In this document: one piece after another, positions 34,657 to 42,974 of the stretch
Numbering within the stretch: position 1 is the stretch's first letter
Layout: each line of letters opens with the position of its first letter
Origin: CALOCY01 sp942491975
GTDB taxonomy: Bacteria > Bacteroidota > Bacteroidia > Bacteroidales > Prolixibacteraceae
NCBI GenBank assembly: GCA_942491975.1
Contig: CALOCY010000004.1
Location: 2,666,001-2,730,000 of the forward strand
Direction of reading: 5' to 3'
Length of the DNA stretch: 64,000 nt
The notes under the pieces: generated by a model
What the model saw: only the letters and a program-made list of their open reading frames with translations
Databases searched by the model: none
What the model was told of the DNA's origin: nothing
Position numbers and translations under genes: made by a program

Positions 34657-35402
34657 TTGAGATAAAAAACATATTTAAGTCGTTCGGAGAAAAAATTATT
34701 CTCAATGATATCAGCACGGTTTTCCAAAAAGGGATCACCAATTTGATTATTGGTCAAAGCGGATCGGGGAAAACAGTATTGCTGAAAACGATTGCAGGGC
34801 TTTACGAGGCTGATAAGGGACAGATTATGTACGACGATCGTGACCTGACACAAATGAACCACAATGAACAACAATTACTGCGCCGTGAATTGGGCATGGT
34901 TTTTCAGGGCGGGGCACTGTTTGACTCACTTACCGTAGAAGAGAATGTACGTTTTCCGTTAGATATGTTTACGAAAATGACGGAAGGGGAGATTAGTGAT
35001 CGTGTTGATTTTTGTCTTAATCGGGTGAATATTGAAGATGCACACCAAAAGCAACCTTCAGAACTGAGTGGGGGAATGAAGAAACGGGTAGCTATTGCCC
35101 GTGCCATTGCATTGAACCCCAAATACCTGTTTTGCGATGAACCCAATTCGGGGTTAGACCCGGTTACAGCTATTGTTATCGACAACCTGATCTCTGAAAT
35201 TACCAAAGAGTTTAATATTACCACCATTGTTAATACCCATGATATGAATTCGGTAATGGAGATTGGAGAGAAAGTGCTCTTTATTTATGAAGGGGAAAAG
35301 ATGTGGGAAGGAACTAAAGATGAGATTATGCATACTGATAACCAACACCTCAACAAGTTTATATTCTCAACCAAGCTTACAAAACAGCTTAAAGCCAAAT
35401 GA
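34653..35402 (+). CDS. mlaF: MlaF-like ABC transporter ATP-binding protein
   Basis: 249 residues. Walker A is GQSGSGKT, the signature is LSGGMKKRVAIARAIAL and Walker B is FCDEPNSGLDP, in the MlaF/Ttg2A style (NSGLDP, GMKKR). It powers lipid transport with the overlapping MlaE-like permease upstream. A hairpin (35404-35447) closes the transcript. The third canonical component, an MCE protein, is not in this window. Confidence 0.9.
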   Translation: MIEIKNIFKSFGEKIILNDISTVFQKGITNLIIGQSGSGKTVLLKTIAGLYEADKGQIMYDDRDLTQMNHNEQQLLRRELGMVFQGGALFDSLTVEENVRFPLDMFTKMTEGEISDRVDFCLNRVNIEDAHQKQPSELSGGMKKRVAIARAIALNPKYLFCDEPNSGLDPVTAIVIDNLISEITKEFNITTIVNTHDMNSVMEIGEKVLFIYEGEKMWEGTKDEIMHTDNQHLNKFIFSTKLTKQLKAK

Positions 35403-35403
35403 T

Positions 35404-35447
35404 TTGTAATAGACAGAACTTGATCCGACAAATCCTGTCTATTACAA
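35404..35447. terminator. Hairpin terminator between mlaF and the ROK kinase gene
   Basis: A perfect 13-bp stem (35404-35416 with 35435-35447) with an 18-base loop, between convergent genes. It lacks a long T-run, so it is a weak terminator or attenuating stem. Confidence 0.5.
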
Positions 35448-35465
35448 TTTAGCAAGATGCTGAAT

Positions 35466-36440
35466 TTACTTTTCCAGCTCTTTCCAGACCAATGCACTTG
35501 CCCCCACAATGGCAGCATCACCCATCTTTAGTTTGGAAGGAAGAATTTTCACTTTATCCTTAAAGATAGGAAGGGTGTATTGTTCCATGTATCTCTTGGT
35601 TGGCTCAAAAATCAAATCGCCTGCAGCTGTCGGGCCACCAAACAGGAATATCGCTTCCGGAGTAAGGTAAGCAACTACATCGGCCAATGCACGGCCAAGC
35701 ACATGCCCGGTATACTCAAATGTTTCCAGTGCAATTTTATCGCCTTTTACAGCCGCTTCAAAAATAGCCTTTGAATCCAGTTCGTTGAACGATTTATCGG
35801 CCAGCAGGCTGTCGGTTGCATTGTGTTTTACCATCAACTCGAAGGCAGTACGTTTCATTCCGGGAGCTGATGTGTATGTTTCGAGATGGCCTTTTTGTCC
35901 GCAACCGCAATCGCGTCCGTCAGGAACAACGGTATAATGGCCTACTTCACCGGCAAAACCGTCATGTCCGTATACCACTTCACCATTTACCACGAGGCCA
36001 CTGCCTACGCCTGTACCCAAGGTGATCATCACAAAGTTTTTCATCCCTTTGGCACCCCCGTAAATCATCTCTCCCAACGCTGCTGCATTTGCATCGTTTG
36101 TTAATGCGATAGCAGGAAGGTTAAGATTTTCACGCAGGAGTTTAGCCAACGGAACGACCCCCTTAAAAGCAAGATTAGGGGCAAATTCAATAGCACCGGT
36201 ATAATAATTACCGTTAGGTGCACCTATCCCAATCCCCATCACCTCACTCCCTTCGTTAAGCAACTTCACCGATTTGATCAGCTCGTTAATCGAACCGGTC
36301 ATATCGGAAACATATTGCTCAACATTGCCATGTTTAGAGGTAGGAATAGCATCTCTGACAATCACGTTTCCATCAAGATCAACAACCCCGAAAACCGTGT
36401 TAGTGCCACCGATGTCAATACCTATTGCAACTTGTTTCAT
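35466..36440 (-). CDS. ROK family glucokinase-like sugar kinase
   Basis: 324 residues from the ATG at 36440 (the frame is open further upstream, but the N-terminal motif begins here). AIGIDIGGTNTVFGVVD is the phosphate-binding loop, and LTNDANAAALGEMIYGGAKG follows. The zinc segment reads DCGCGQKGHLE, where ROK kinases usually have CxCGxxGCxE, so the third Cys is a His. The catalytic Asp lies in LTNDANA. It phosphorylates glucose or a similar hexose. Whether the Cys-to-His change affects zinc binding is unclear. Confidence 0.88.
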   Translation of the reverse strand: MKQVAIGIDIGGTNTVFGVVDLDGNVIVRDAIPTSKHGNVEQYVSDMTGSINELIKSVKLLNEGSEVMGIGIGAPNGNYYTGAIEFAPNLAFKGVVPLAKLLRENLNLPAIALTNDANAAALGEMIYGGAKGMKNFVMITLGTGVGSGLVVNGEVVYGHDGFAGEVGHYTVVPDGRDCGCGQKGHLETYTSAPGMKRTAFELMVKHNATDSLLADKSFNELDSKAIFEAAVKGDKIALETFEYTGHVLGRALADVVAYLTPEAIFLFGGPTAAGDLIFEPTKRYMEQYTLPIFKDKVKILPSKLKMGDAAIVGASALVWKELEK

Positions 36441-36796
36441 TATTATAAATGCGTTTAATTTGGTTATATGGTTTGTATCTGGTTTCCTAAACCGATTAAA
36501 TAGTCTTAAATTCCACACAGTCAGTCTTTTGCGCAAAAGACACATCTTTAAATAACAAATTTAAAAATATTATCTGAATATCAGGCATAGAACCTGCCTA
36601 AAACGACGATTTGAAATAAATAAAAAGTTTTTTTGAAGCAACCGTTTCACTATTTAGACTATTCAGATTAAACAGATTCAGAACAAGCGTGTCGTAGAAA
36701 TGCAATTTTCAACAATTGCAAGCCCAATTCTACATCTGCATAATACTACCAATAATAAATAATCCCCTGCTACATGGTAACAAGGGATCATTGTTG
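36441..36796. other. Intergenic region between the ROK kinase and tRNA-Cys genes
   Basis: About 355 AT-rich bases with no convincing gene. It holds an exact -7-like CAAATTTA (36556-36563; minus strand TAAATTTG) that could serve the ROK gene, and at its right end the tRNA terminator hairpin (36762-36788). Nothing else is recognised. Confidence 0.5.
36762..36788 (-). terminator. Terminator of the tRNA-Cys transcript
   Basis: Read on the minus strand, ATCCCTTG pairs with CAGGGGAT (8 pairs, one G-T) around an 11-base loop and is followed by TATTTATTATT. Confidence 0.6.
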
Positions 36797-36867
36797 AGGT
36801 CTCTGGCGGATTCGAACCGCCGTACGCGGTTTTGCAGACCGCTGCCTAGCCACTCGGCCAAGAGACC
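36797..36867 (-). tRNA. tRNA-Cys (GCA anticodon)
   Basis: A 71-base cloverleaf on the minus strand. The 7-bp acceptor stem (GGTCTCT with AGAGACC) is perfect, the anticodon stem GCGGT/ACCGC encloses CTGCAAA with GCA, and the T arm has GGTTCGAAT in its loop. The discriminator base is U, the identity base of bacterial tRNA-Cys. CCA is not encoded. Confidence 0.95.
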
Positions 36868-36886
36868 ATGATTTTATTTTTATTCT

Positions 36887-36953
36887 ATTGTATCGCCGTA
36901 CGCAGTTTTGTCCCGAACCATCGGAACCAGCCACCCGGCAAAGCCCATACAAT
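36887..36953 (-). pseudogene. Decayed tRNA-Cys-like copy upstream of tRNA-Cys
   Basis: The 67 bases are bounded by ATTGTAT and ATACAAT, which form a perfect 7-bp end stem, as an acceptor stem would. Inside, 36895-36910 matches the tRNA-Cys bases 36819-36834 at 15 of 16 positions, and 36930-36939 matches 36849-36858 at 9 of 10. The T arm is absent and no GCA anticodon is present. It looks like a degenerate tandem copy of tRNA-Cys lying in the leader of the real one. Confidence 0.5.
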
Positions 36954-36966
36954 AATTTACGGCTTG

Positions 36967-36997
36967 CAAATATACAACAAAAGTAATATTTCCCAAT
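36967..36997 (-). promoter_or_regulatory. Bacteroidota-type promoter for tRNA-Cys
   Basis: Minus strand: TATATTTG (36967-36974) with ATTG (36994-36997) 19 bases upstream. It sits just before the tRNA-like remnant, so the transcript would carry the remnant and then tRNA-Cys. Confidence 0.5.
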
Positions 36998-36999
36998 AA

Positions 37000-37191
37000 C
37001 TACTCCCCCTTTTTTGCTGAAAAAATACCAAGACAATCTTCACACAGGCAGTTACTATAGGTTTGTTGCAGGTACTTTAATGTTTCGGGGAAAAGGGTAT
37101 AATTTTCACACCAGCACGATTGTACACCTTTGTTGTAACACCGAAAGCCGGTTCCGCATTTGGGGCATGTTTTTTCTGTATAGCTTTCCAT
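37000..37191 (-). CDS. Cysteine-rich CWC family protein
   Basis: 63 residues with eight cysteines: CPKCG near residue 9, CWC at the centre and CLCEDCL near the C-terminus. This matches the small 'cysteine-rich CWC' family, likely zinc-binding and of unknown role. It begins 4 bases after the folB stop on the same strand and is probably co-transcribed with it. Short, but the patterned cysteines and the position support a real gene. Confidence 0.75.
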   Translation of the reverse strand: MESYTEKTCPKCGTGFRCYNKGVQSCWCENYTLFPETLKYLQQTYSNCLCEDCLGIFSAKKGE

Positions 37192-37195
37192 ATCC

Positions 37196-37549
37196 CTACT
37201 GCTCCATTGTTACACTTACTTTCTCCATCTTTCCACCCATGGGGGGGTTCATCTTCGAGATTTTTAGCTTAACATGTTTTACCTGTGCACCAAATTTTCG
37301 GTAAATGTGTTCCAGAATGCGTCCACCCACATGCTCCAGCAGGTGCGACTTCTTTTCCATCTCTGCCTTTACAATGTAGTATACTTGCTGATAATCAAGG
37401 GCATCATCCAAGTTGTCTGATTTGGCAGCAGTAGCGCAACCGGTTTTAATGGCAATATCTACCCGAAAACGGTTTCCAACTACCTGTTCGAGTTCAAAAT
37501 GTCCGTGGTAGGCATAGAATTCCATACCTTCAATCTCAATCAGTCCCAT
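37196..37549 (-). CDS. folB: Dihydroneopterin aldolase
   Basis: 117 residues: IEIEGMEFYAYHGHFELEQ at the N-terminus (with the conserved Tyr and His), DALDYQQVYYIVK in the middle and LLEHVGGRILEHIY carrying the catalytic Glu. FolB splits dihydroneopterin into 6-hydroxymethyl-dihydropterin and glycolaldehyde in folate synthesis. The related FolX-like gene at 14875-15228 has FolX-specific segments that this one lacks. A CWC protein gene follows immediately. Confidence 0.93.
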   Translation of the reverse strand: MGLIEIEGMEFYAYHGHFELEQVVGNRFRVDIAIKTGCATAAKSDNLDDALDYQQVYYIVKAEMEKKSHLLEHVGGRILEHIYRKFGAQVKHVKLKISKMNPPMGGKMEKVSVTMEQ

Positions 37550-37612
37550 TTTTCAGAATTTGGAGGTAAAATTACGTATAATTTGTTCATCCTGCATTTT
37601 TCGGCACGGATA

Positions 37613-37642
37613 TTTAATTTCCATCAAATCTTGCTACATTTG
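37613..37642 (+). promoter_or_regulatory. Bacteroidota-type promoter for glnS
   Basis: TACATTTG (37635-37642) is an exact -7 match, with TTTA at 37613-37616, 18 bases upstream, as a near match to TTTG. The glnS ATG is 69 bases further on. Confidence 0.5.
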
Positions 37643-37711
37643 TGCAAAATTATAGAGAAAAGATCCGATAATAACCGGTTATATTTCTGGTTAATATAGT
37701 GTACAACAGTT

Positions 37712-39412
37712 ATGACAGATAAACAAACAACCGAAAAAGAGGGGGTAGTAAAAACCAACTTTATTCATCAGCAGATTGACAAAGACCTTGAAGAAGGTAA
37801 AAACAATAAACGGGTACACACCCGTTTCCCTCCCGAGCCTAACGGCTACTTGCACATTGGCCATGCCAAGTCGATTTGCCTCAATTTCGGGACTGCCGAA
37901 AAATACAACGGTAAATGCAACCTCCGTTTTGATGATACCAACCCTTCAAAAGAGGAGACCGAATATGTAGACTCTATCAAAGAGGATGTACAATGGCTGG
38001 GGTTCCATTGGGAAGGGCATGAGTTGTATGCTTCCGATTATTTCGATAAGTTGTATGAATTTGCCGTGCAGCTGATCAAAGCCGGGAAGGCGTATGTCGA
38101 CGATCAGGATTCAGAGACCATCAGCCGGCAAAAAGGGACGCCTACCCGTCCAGGTATAGAGAGTCCGTTTCGTAACCGTTCGGTAGCGGAAAATATGGAA
38201 CTGTTTGAGCGCATGAAAAACGGCGAATTTAAAGAAGGGGAACGGGTATTGCGTGCCAAAATAGATATGGCATCGCCCAATATGCACATGCGTGACCCGA
38301 TTATTTACCGGATTATGCACATGCCTCATCACCGTACCGGAGACAAATGGAAAATCTACCCGATGTACGATTTTGCCCACGGGCAAAGTGACTATTGGGA
38401 AGGGATTACGCATTCCATCTGCACCCTCGAGTTTGAGGTACACCGTCCGTTGTATGATTGGTTTGTTGACCATCTGAAAGATTCGGATTACCGTCCGCGG
38501 CAAATAGAGTTTGCACGTCTTAACCTGAGTTATACAGTGATGAGCAAACGGAAGCTGTTGGAGTTGGTGAAAGATAATCATGTAAACGGTTGGGACGATC
38601 CGCGTATGCCAACCATTACCGGATTACGACGTCGTGGCTACACTCCCGAATCAATCCGCAATTTTGCCGAACGGATTGGTGTAACTAAAGTGGATGGAAT
38701 GATTGATGTAGCCATGCTTGAACACAGCGTACGCGAAGACCTGAACAAAAAGGCACAACGGGTAATGGGAGTGCTCAACCCGTTGAAAGTGGTCATCACG
38801 AACCATCCGGAAGAAGAGGTGGACTACATGGAAGCCATCAATAACCCGGAAGACGAAAGCATGGGAACCCGTCAGGTGCCGTTTACCAAAGAACTCTACA
38901 TTGAACGCGACGATTTTATGGAAGATCCGCCACGCAAATTTTTCCGTCTGGCCCCCGGACGTGAAGTGCGTTTGCGCTACGGCTATTTTATCACTTGCAA
39001 CGATGTAATTAAAGATGAAAACGGAGAAATCGTGGAATTGCACTGCACCTACGATCCGGCATCACGTGGAGGCAATTCGCCTGACGGGCGCAAGGTAAAA
39101 GCAACATTGCACTGGGTATCGGCTACCCACTCCGTAAAAGCAGAAGTGCGTCTGTACGATCGTCTGTTTAGCGACGCCGACCCATTGGTGCATAAAGAGC
39201 AGGACTTCAAAGATTTTATGAACCCGGACTCATTGAAAGTGTTATCAGAGTGCTATATTGAGCCGTTTGTAAAGGATGCCAAACCGCTGGAAAAATTTCA
39301 GTTCGAACGGTTGGGCTATTTCTGTACCGATAAAGAATCAACGGCTGACAAGCTGGTGTTTAACCGGACGGTACCACTGCGTGATTCGTGGGCAAAGCAG
39401 CAGAATAAGTAG
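37712..39412 (+). CDS. glnS: Glutaminyl-tRNA synthetase
   Basis: 566 residues. The class I HIGH motif is in FPPEPNGYLHIGHAKSICL and the KMSKS-like loop is VMSKRKLLELV. DPRMPTITGLRRRGYTPESI is a strong GlnRS signature, and the C-terminal beta-barrel follows. It charges tRNA-Gln with glutamine directly. Its presence fits Bacteroidota, which have GlnRS. Transcribed alone. Confidence 0.97.
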   Translation: MTDKQTTEKEGVVKTNFIHQQIDKDLEEGKNNKRVHTRFPPEPNGYLHIGHAKSICLNFGTAEKYNGKCNLRFDDTNPSKEETEYVDSIKEDVQWLGFHWEGHELYASDYFDKLYEFAVQLIKAGKAYVDDQDSETISRQKGTPTRPGIESPFRNRSVAENMELFERMKNGEFKEGERVLRAKIDMASPNMHMRDPIIYRIMHMPHHRTGDKWKIYPMYDFAHGQSDYWEGITHSICTLEFEVHRPLYDWFVDHLKDSDYRPRQIEFARLNLSYTVMSKRKLLELVKDNHVNGWDDPRMPTITGLRRRGYTPESIRNFAERIGVTKVDGMIDVAMLEHSVREDLNKKAQRVMGVLNPLKVVITNHPEEEVDYMEAINNPEDESMGTRQVPFTKELYIERDDFMEDPPRKFFRLAPGREVRLRYGYFITCNDVIKDENGEIVELHCTYDPASRGGNSPDGRKVKATLHWVSATHSVKAEVRLYDRLFSDADPLVHKEQDFKDFMNPDSLKVLSECYIEPFVKDAKPLEKFQFERLGYFCTDKESTADKLVFNRTVPLRDSWAKQQNK

Positions 39413-39426
39413 AAAATTGAGCATAA

Positions 39427-39466
39427 AAAAGGATTCCATCTCTTTCAAAAAGCATGAAATCCTTTT
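39427..39466. terminator. Bidirectional hairpin terminator
   Basis: AAAAGGATT (39427-39435) pairs with AATCCTTTT (39458-39466), extended inward by CAT/ATG across one mismatch. Convergent glnS and TonB-receptor genes share it. Confidence 0.7.
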
Positions 39467-39493
39467 CATTATAATAATCCTTACGTTGTTTTC

Positions 39494-41575
39494 CTATAAT
39501 CCAATATTTATCCCGCCAAAAACAGTACTCCCGGGCATTGGATAAGCGTAATTGATCTCGTACGATTGGTTCAACAGGTTCTCTCCTGCCAGAAACACTT
39601 TGGCAAAGGTCAGTAGCTGATAACTTATTTTTCCATCTACCAAAAAGTACGACTCTTTGGTGCGGTTTTCAGTATTGGTATACAATCCACTTACCAGTTG
39701 ATTGCTCAACGAGAATGCAAATTTTCCCGAACGAATTGTTCCCTGAACATGCAGCGTGTGTTTAGGTGCGGCTAAAATTGCTTTATCAGTATGCAGGTAA
39801 CTGTAACCTCCCTGTGCAACAAAGTTTTTACCTACGCGATATTGGGCTTCCAGTTCCAACCCGTAATGTTCAAACGAACCAGTGTTTATATTTTTGAAGA
39901 ATGGTGGTGATGGGACATGGGGTAATTTCTGAATTAAGTTATTACCTTCAATGTAGAAAACAGTAATACCGTAGTTCAATCGTTTTTCATTACCTGAGCG
40001 ATTAAACCCAATTTCGTAATTCCACATACTTTCCGGTTTCAGTTCAGGATTGGCCGAGCCGAAAAAGTACAATTCACGTACGTTGGGACTTCTGAAACCT
40101 TTTGATACCAGTGCTTTTATCGTTGAGTGGTCATCGGGATTCCAGTTAATACCCAACTGCGGAATAAATTCACTACCAAACATGGAGTTGTCTTCATAGC
40201 GCAATCCGGCGTTTACAACCAGTTGTGGAACAATATGGTGACTCAACGAAGAATAAATCCCTGTTTCATTTACTGAAAACCAACTTAGATCTGTCAATGG
40301 TACATTTTGTCCTCCTTTTCCCCCGTATGTTTTCAGATCGATTCCGGCAACCAGCTTTGTATTTTTCGAGAAATCAATGGCCTGGTGAATGGAAAAACCA
40401 TAGTTTTCATCGTACGATTTCCATCCGTCATAAACATCGTGGTCGCCAAAATTGTGGTATGCTTTGACTTCGCCTGAGAAGCGTCCCCACCTGTTTTTTA
40501 AGGTTACAGATATGTTGTGCCGTTTAATATCAACCCAGTGGTCTAGCGTGTCATTCGGATCAGGAATGACATCTACGTAAGTTGAATCGAGACCGGGATC
40601 AGCAGCTTCGAATTGAGTGATACTGCCATCAATCTTCGCAGTTAGCCCCGGAGCAATATCGTACACCAGTTTGGCATATACTGTATTTACATCAAAATCG
40701 CTGTTATCCCTGTGCCCATCGGTTTCATCACGATTGAATGATACAAATGTTGCCAGCTTATTTTTACGGTATCCTGTCGAGGCACTATATTTTCGGGTGT
40801 CGTACGAACCATACATCAATTTGGTATTGAATGAAAAGCCTTCTTTCTTGGTCTCTTTGGTAATCAGGTTGATGACCCCTCCCATGGCATTGGTTCCGTA
40901 GATAAGCGAAGCAGGCCCTTTAATTACCTCTACCTTTTCCAGGTCGGATGTTACGTAGTTATCGGCAAAATGGTGCCCGAAAATCCCCTGAAATTGCGGT
41001 TGCCCGTCTACCAATACCATAACCTGGCCTGCACTGCTTCCGCCTGTACCGCGAATGGTAATTTGCCCGGCAGACCCATCTGCTACACCAAATCCGGCAA
41101 CCCCCCGGCGGGTAACAAAAACACCAGGTATCCGACCACTAATGGCCGGCAGGACATTTGATTCCACGCTTTGTTCCAATTCTTCAGAAGTGATGGTAGA
41201 AACAGTCAGGGGGACATGTGCCCGGCTTTCACCCGATTTATTGCCCGTAACAACAATCTGTTCCTGCAAATATACCTTAGGGAAAAGCTTGATTTGTAAG
41301 GCCGGGGTTTTCTTTTTATGCAAATGAACAACTGTCTGGTAGGGTTCATACCCTAGGTGGCTGGCTTTTACTACGACAATACTTGCGGTCAGTTTGTCGA
41401 ACAAAAAGGCTCCGTTTGCATCGGTCGCTATACCGTTTTCGTCAATTAAAACCGATACGCCTTCGAGCACATTCCCTGTAATAGCATCGACAACAATACC
41501 TTGTAAATCTTGTGCAAATGAGTATGCTGCTAGCAGCATCAAAAAAAGGATAGAAAAGGTTCGTTTTTTCATCAT
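39494..41575 (-). CDS. TonB-dependent receptor (BtuB/FepA-like)
   Basis: 693 residues: signal peptide (1-~22), a carboxypeptidase-D-like domain (about 25-100), a plug (about 105-235, with IRGTGGSSAGQVMVLVDGQP, VEVIKGPASLIYGTNAMGG) and a barrel ending in GSTVFGGINIGL. It lies in one run with YhbP-like and metallo-hydrolase genes, overlapping the former by 4 bases. Substrate unknown; the plug resembles siderophore and cobalamin receptors more than SusC. Two ATGs three bases apart are possible starts. Confidence 0.88.
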   Translation of the reverse strand: MMKKRTFSILFLMLLAAYSFAQDLQGIVVDAITGNVLEGVSVLIDENGIATDANGAFLFDKLTASIVVVKASHLGYEPYQTVVHLHKKKTPALQIKLFPKVYLQEQIVVTGNKSGESRAHVPLTVSTITSEELEQSVESNVLPAISGRIPGVFVTRRGVAGFGVADGSAGQITIRGTGGSSAGQVMVLVDGQPQFQGIFGHHFADNYVTSDLEKVEVIKGPASLIYGTNAMGGVINLITKETKKEGFSFNTKLMYGSYDTRKYSASTGYRKNKLATFVSFNRDETDGHRDNSDFDVNTVYAKLVYDIAPGLTAKIDGSITQFEAADPGLDSTYVDVIPDPNDTLDHWVDIKRHNISVTLKNRWGRFSGEVKAYHNFGDHDVYDGWKSYDENYGFSIHQAIDFSKNTKLVAGIDLKTYGGKGGQNVPLTDLSWFSVNETGIYSSLSHHIVPQLVVNAGLRYEDNSMFGSEFIPQLGINWNPDDHSTIKALVSKGFRSPNVRELYFFGSANPELKPESMWNYEIGFNRSGNEKRLNYGITVFYIEGNNLIQKLPHVPSPPFFKNINTGSFEHYGLELEAQYRVGKNFVAQGGYSYLHTDKAILAAPKHTLHVQGTIRSGKFAFSLSNQLVSGLYTNTENRTKESYFLVDGKISYQLLTFAKVFLAGENLLNQSYEINYAYPMPGSTVFGGINIGL

Positions 41576-42012
41576 GATTGTGTTTGATCTTTTTCCCAGA
41601 TTAGTTTTTTCCCAAAGCCCAATCGGTTATCAGTTAGTTTTAAATATGTTGGTTCCATTATCCATAATGCCGTTTTCATCAATGCCGCATACGGGAAACG
41701 TCGAAGATATGCTTTTTTTGCTTTTTTTGCTAAGTCCCCATCGGGTTTTAACATCGTTCCGTTGAATTGAATGCCCCGTATCTTCCCCACAATTTTTGTC
41801 TCCAACACAATATTACCTGCAACTGTTTGATTTTTCAATACCTCTTTTATGTGGCGGGTAGTATCGTCAGATGTAAACACAAACAGGTTTTCATCTTCCA
41901 TGTAAGTGTAAAAACAGTTGGCACACCAGGGAATATTGTCGCATGATGTTGCCAGCGTAAGTACATGGTGTTTACGGATAAAATCAATGATGCGTTGATC
42001 GATACTGCTCAT
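41572..42012 (-). CDS. YhbP/UPF0306-like pyridoxamine-phosphate-oxidase fold protein
   Basis: 146 residues of split-barrel FMN-binding-like fold, close to E. coli YhbP in the parts I recall: HVLTLATSCDNIPWCANCFY, then TRHIKEVLKNQTVAGNIV, GIQFNGTMLKPDG, KAYLRRFPYA and LTDNRLGFGKKLIW. No function is established; related folds bind FMN, haem or F420. It begins 3 bases after the metallo-hydrolase stop and ends in an overlap with the TonB receptor gene, so the three are likely one transcript. A role in processing what the receptor imports is speculation. Confidence 0.82.
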   Translation of the reverse strand: MSSIDQRIIDFIRKHHVLTLATSCDNIPWCANCFYTYMEDENLFVFTSDDTTRHIKEVLKNQTVAGNIVLETKIVGKIRGIQFNGTMLKPDGDLAKKAKKAYLRRFPYAALMKTALWIMEPTYLKLTDNRLGFGKKLIWEKDQTQS

Positions 42013-42015
42013 GGG

Positions 42016-42849
42016 TCAATCGTGTAAAGTAAATTTTTTCACAATAGAAGGGTGTTTCCCTGTCCATTCAATAGTGGCGCACTCTGTTGTAATATCGTGT
42101 TGAAAGAAAAGAATAAAATTGTTATCGGCCACTTCACGCAAAAAGGCTTCTTTCTCTTTCATCGTTGTAACAGGATACGAGTCAAAAGCAGGTACCCACA
42201 CTACAGGTAACGATGCAGCTACAGGGAGTAAATCAGCTGTGAAAATGTAGGTTCCTTTGGGAGAATAGATATAGGGGATGATCATCCCGGGTGTATGTCC
42301 GTAAAACAGGCGAAGTTTTATATTGTTGTGGATGGTGATTTCTTCGCTGACAAAAGTCAATTTTTGAGTGTTTGCCAACGGCATAAAATCATCGTTGAAA
42401 TAAGCAGCAGCTTCACGCGGATTGGGGTTCAGTGCATTCTCATATTGTGCTTTCCCTACATAATGCATTGCATTGGGGAATGTGAATTGCAGTATCCCGT
42501 TTTCATCAATACAGGTACATCCCCCGCAGTGGTCCCAATGCAGGTGTGTAAGCACAACATCAGTGATCTCCTCTGGCACAACCCCAATTTTACTGAGACT
42601 TTCTAACAAAAGATTGTTTCCACTCAACCCGTTGTTCTGGCGGTATTTTTCAGGCTGTTTAGTCCCTGCCCCGGTATCGATCAACACCTTCCGGTCATCA
42701 AAACAGACCAACAGATTACGCATGGTTAATGTGCAAAGGTTATTTTCATCTGTCGAAAAACGCTTGCGCCACAACACTTTGGGAACCACCCCAAACAGTG
42801 CTCCCCCATCGCTGATAAAGGTTCCGGCATCAATACTGTACAGTTTCAT
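42016..42849 (-). CDS. MBL fold metallo-hydrolase
   Basis: 277 residues from the ATG at 42849, where the domain starts (MKLYSIDAGTFISDGGALFG); the frame is open 25 codons upstream. The zinc motif is LTHLHWDHCGG (HxHxDH), with LFYGHTPGMIIPYIYSP (later His) and FTADLLP (later Asp). The family includes lactonases and thioesterases; the exact reaction is not readable. It is the first gene of the MBL-YhbP-TonB receptor run and divergent from mpl. Confidence 0.88.
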   Translation of the reverse strand: MKLYSIDAGTFISDGGALFGVVPKVLWRKRFSTDENNLCTLTMRNLLVCFDDRKVLIDTGAGTKQPEKYRQNNGLSGNNLLLESLSKIGVVPEEITDVVLTHLHWDHCGGCTCIDENGILQFTFPNAMHYVGKAQYENALNPNPREAAAYFNDDFMPLANTQKLTFVSEEITIHNNIKLRLFYGHTPGMIIPYIYSPKGTYIFTADLLPVAASLPVVWVPAFDSYPVTTMKEKEAFLREVADNNFILFFQHDITTECATIEWTGKHPSIVKKFTLHD

Positions 42850-42974
42850 TATTTCCGCTATTTGATGCGGAAAGATAGAAAAAATAGGGGAATTATGAAG
42901 ATGGCCAAATGTGACATATGACACCTTAATTGCAGAAGGAAAAATTTATCTTTAAAAGCCAAACCGGACTGAAA

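Noticed and set aside
42850..42924. An N-terminal extension of the metallo-hydrolase to 42924
   Set aside because: The domain begins MKLYSIDAGTF at 42849 and the extension has no recognisable signal or fold.
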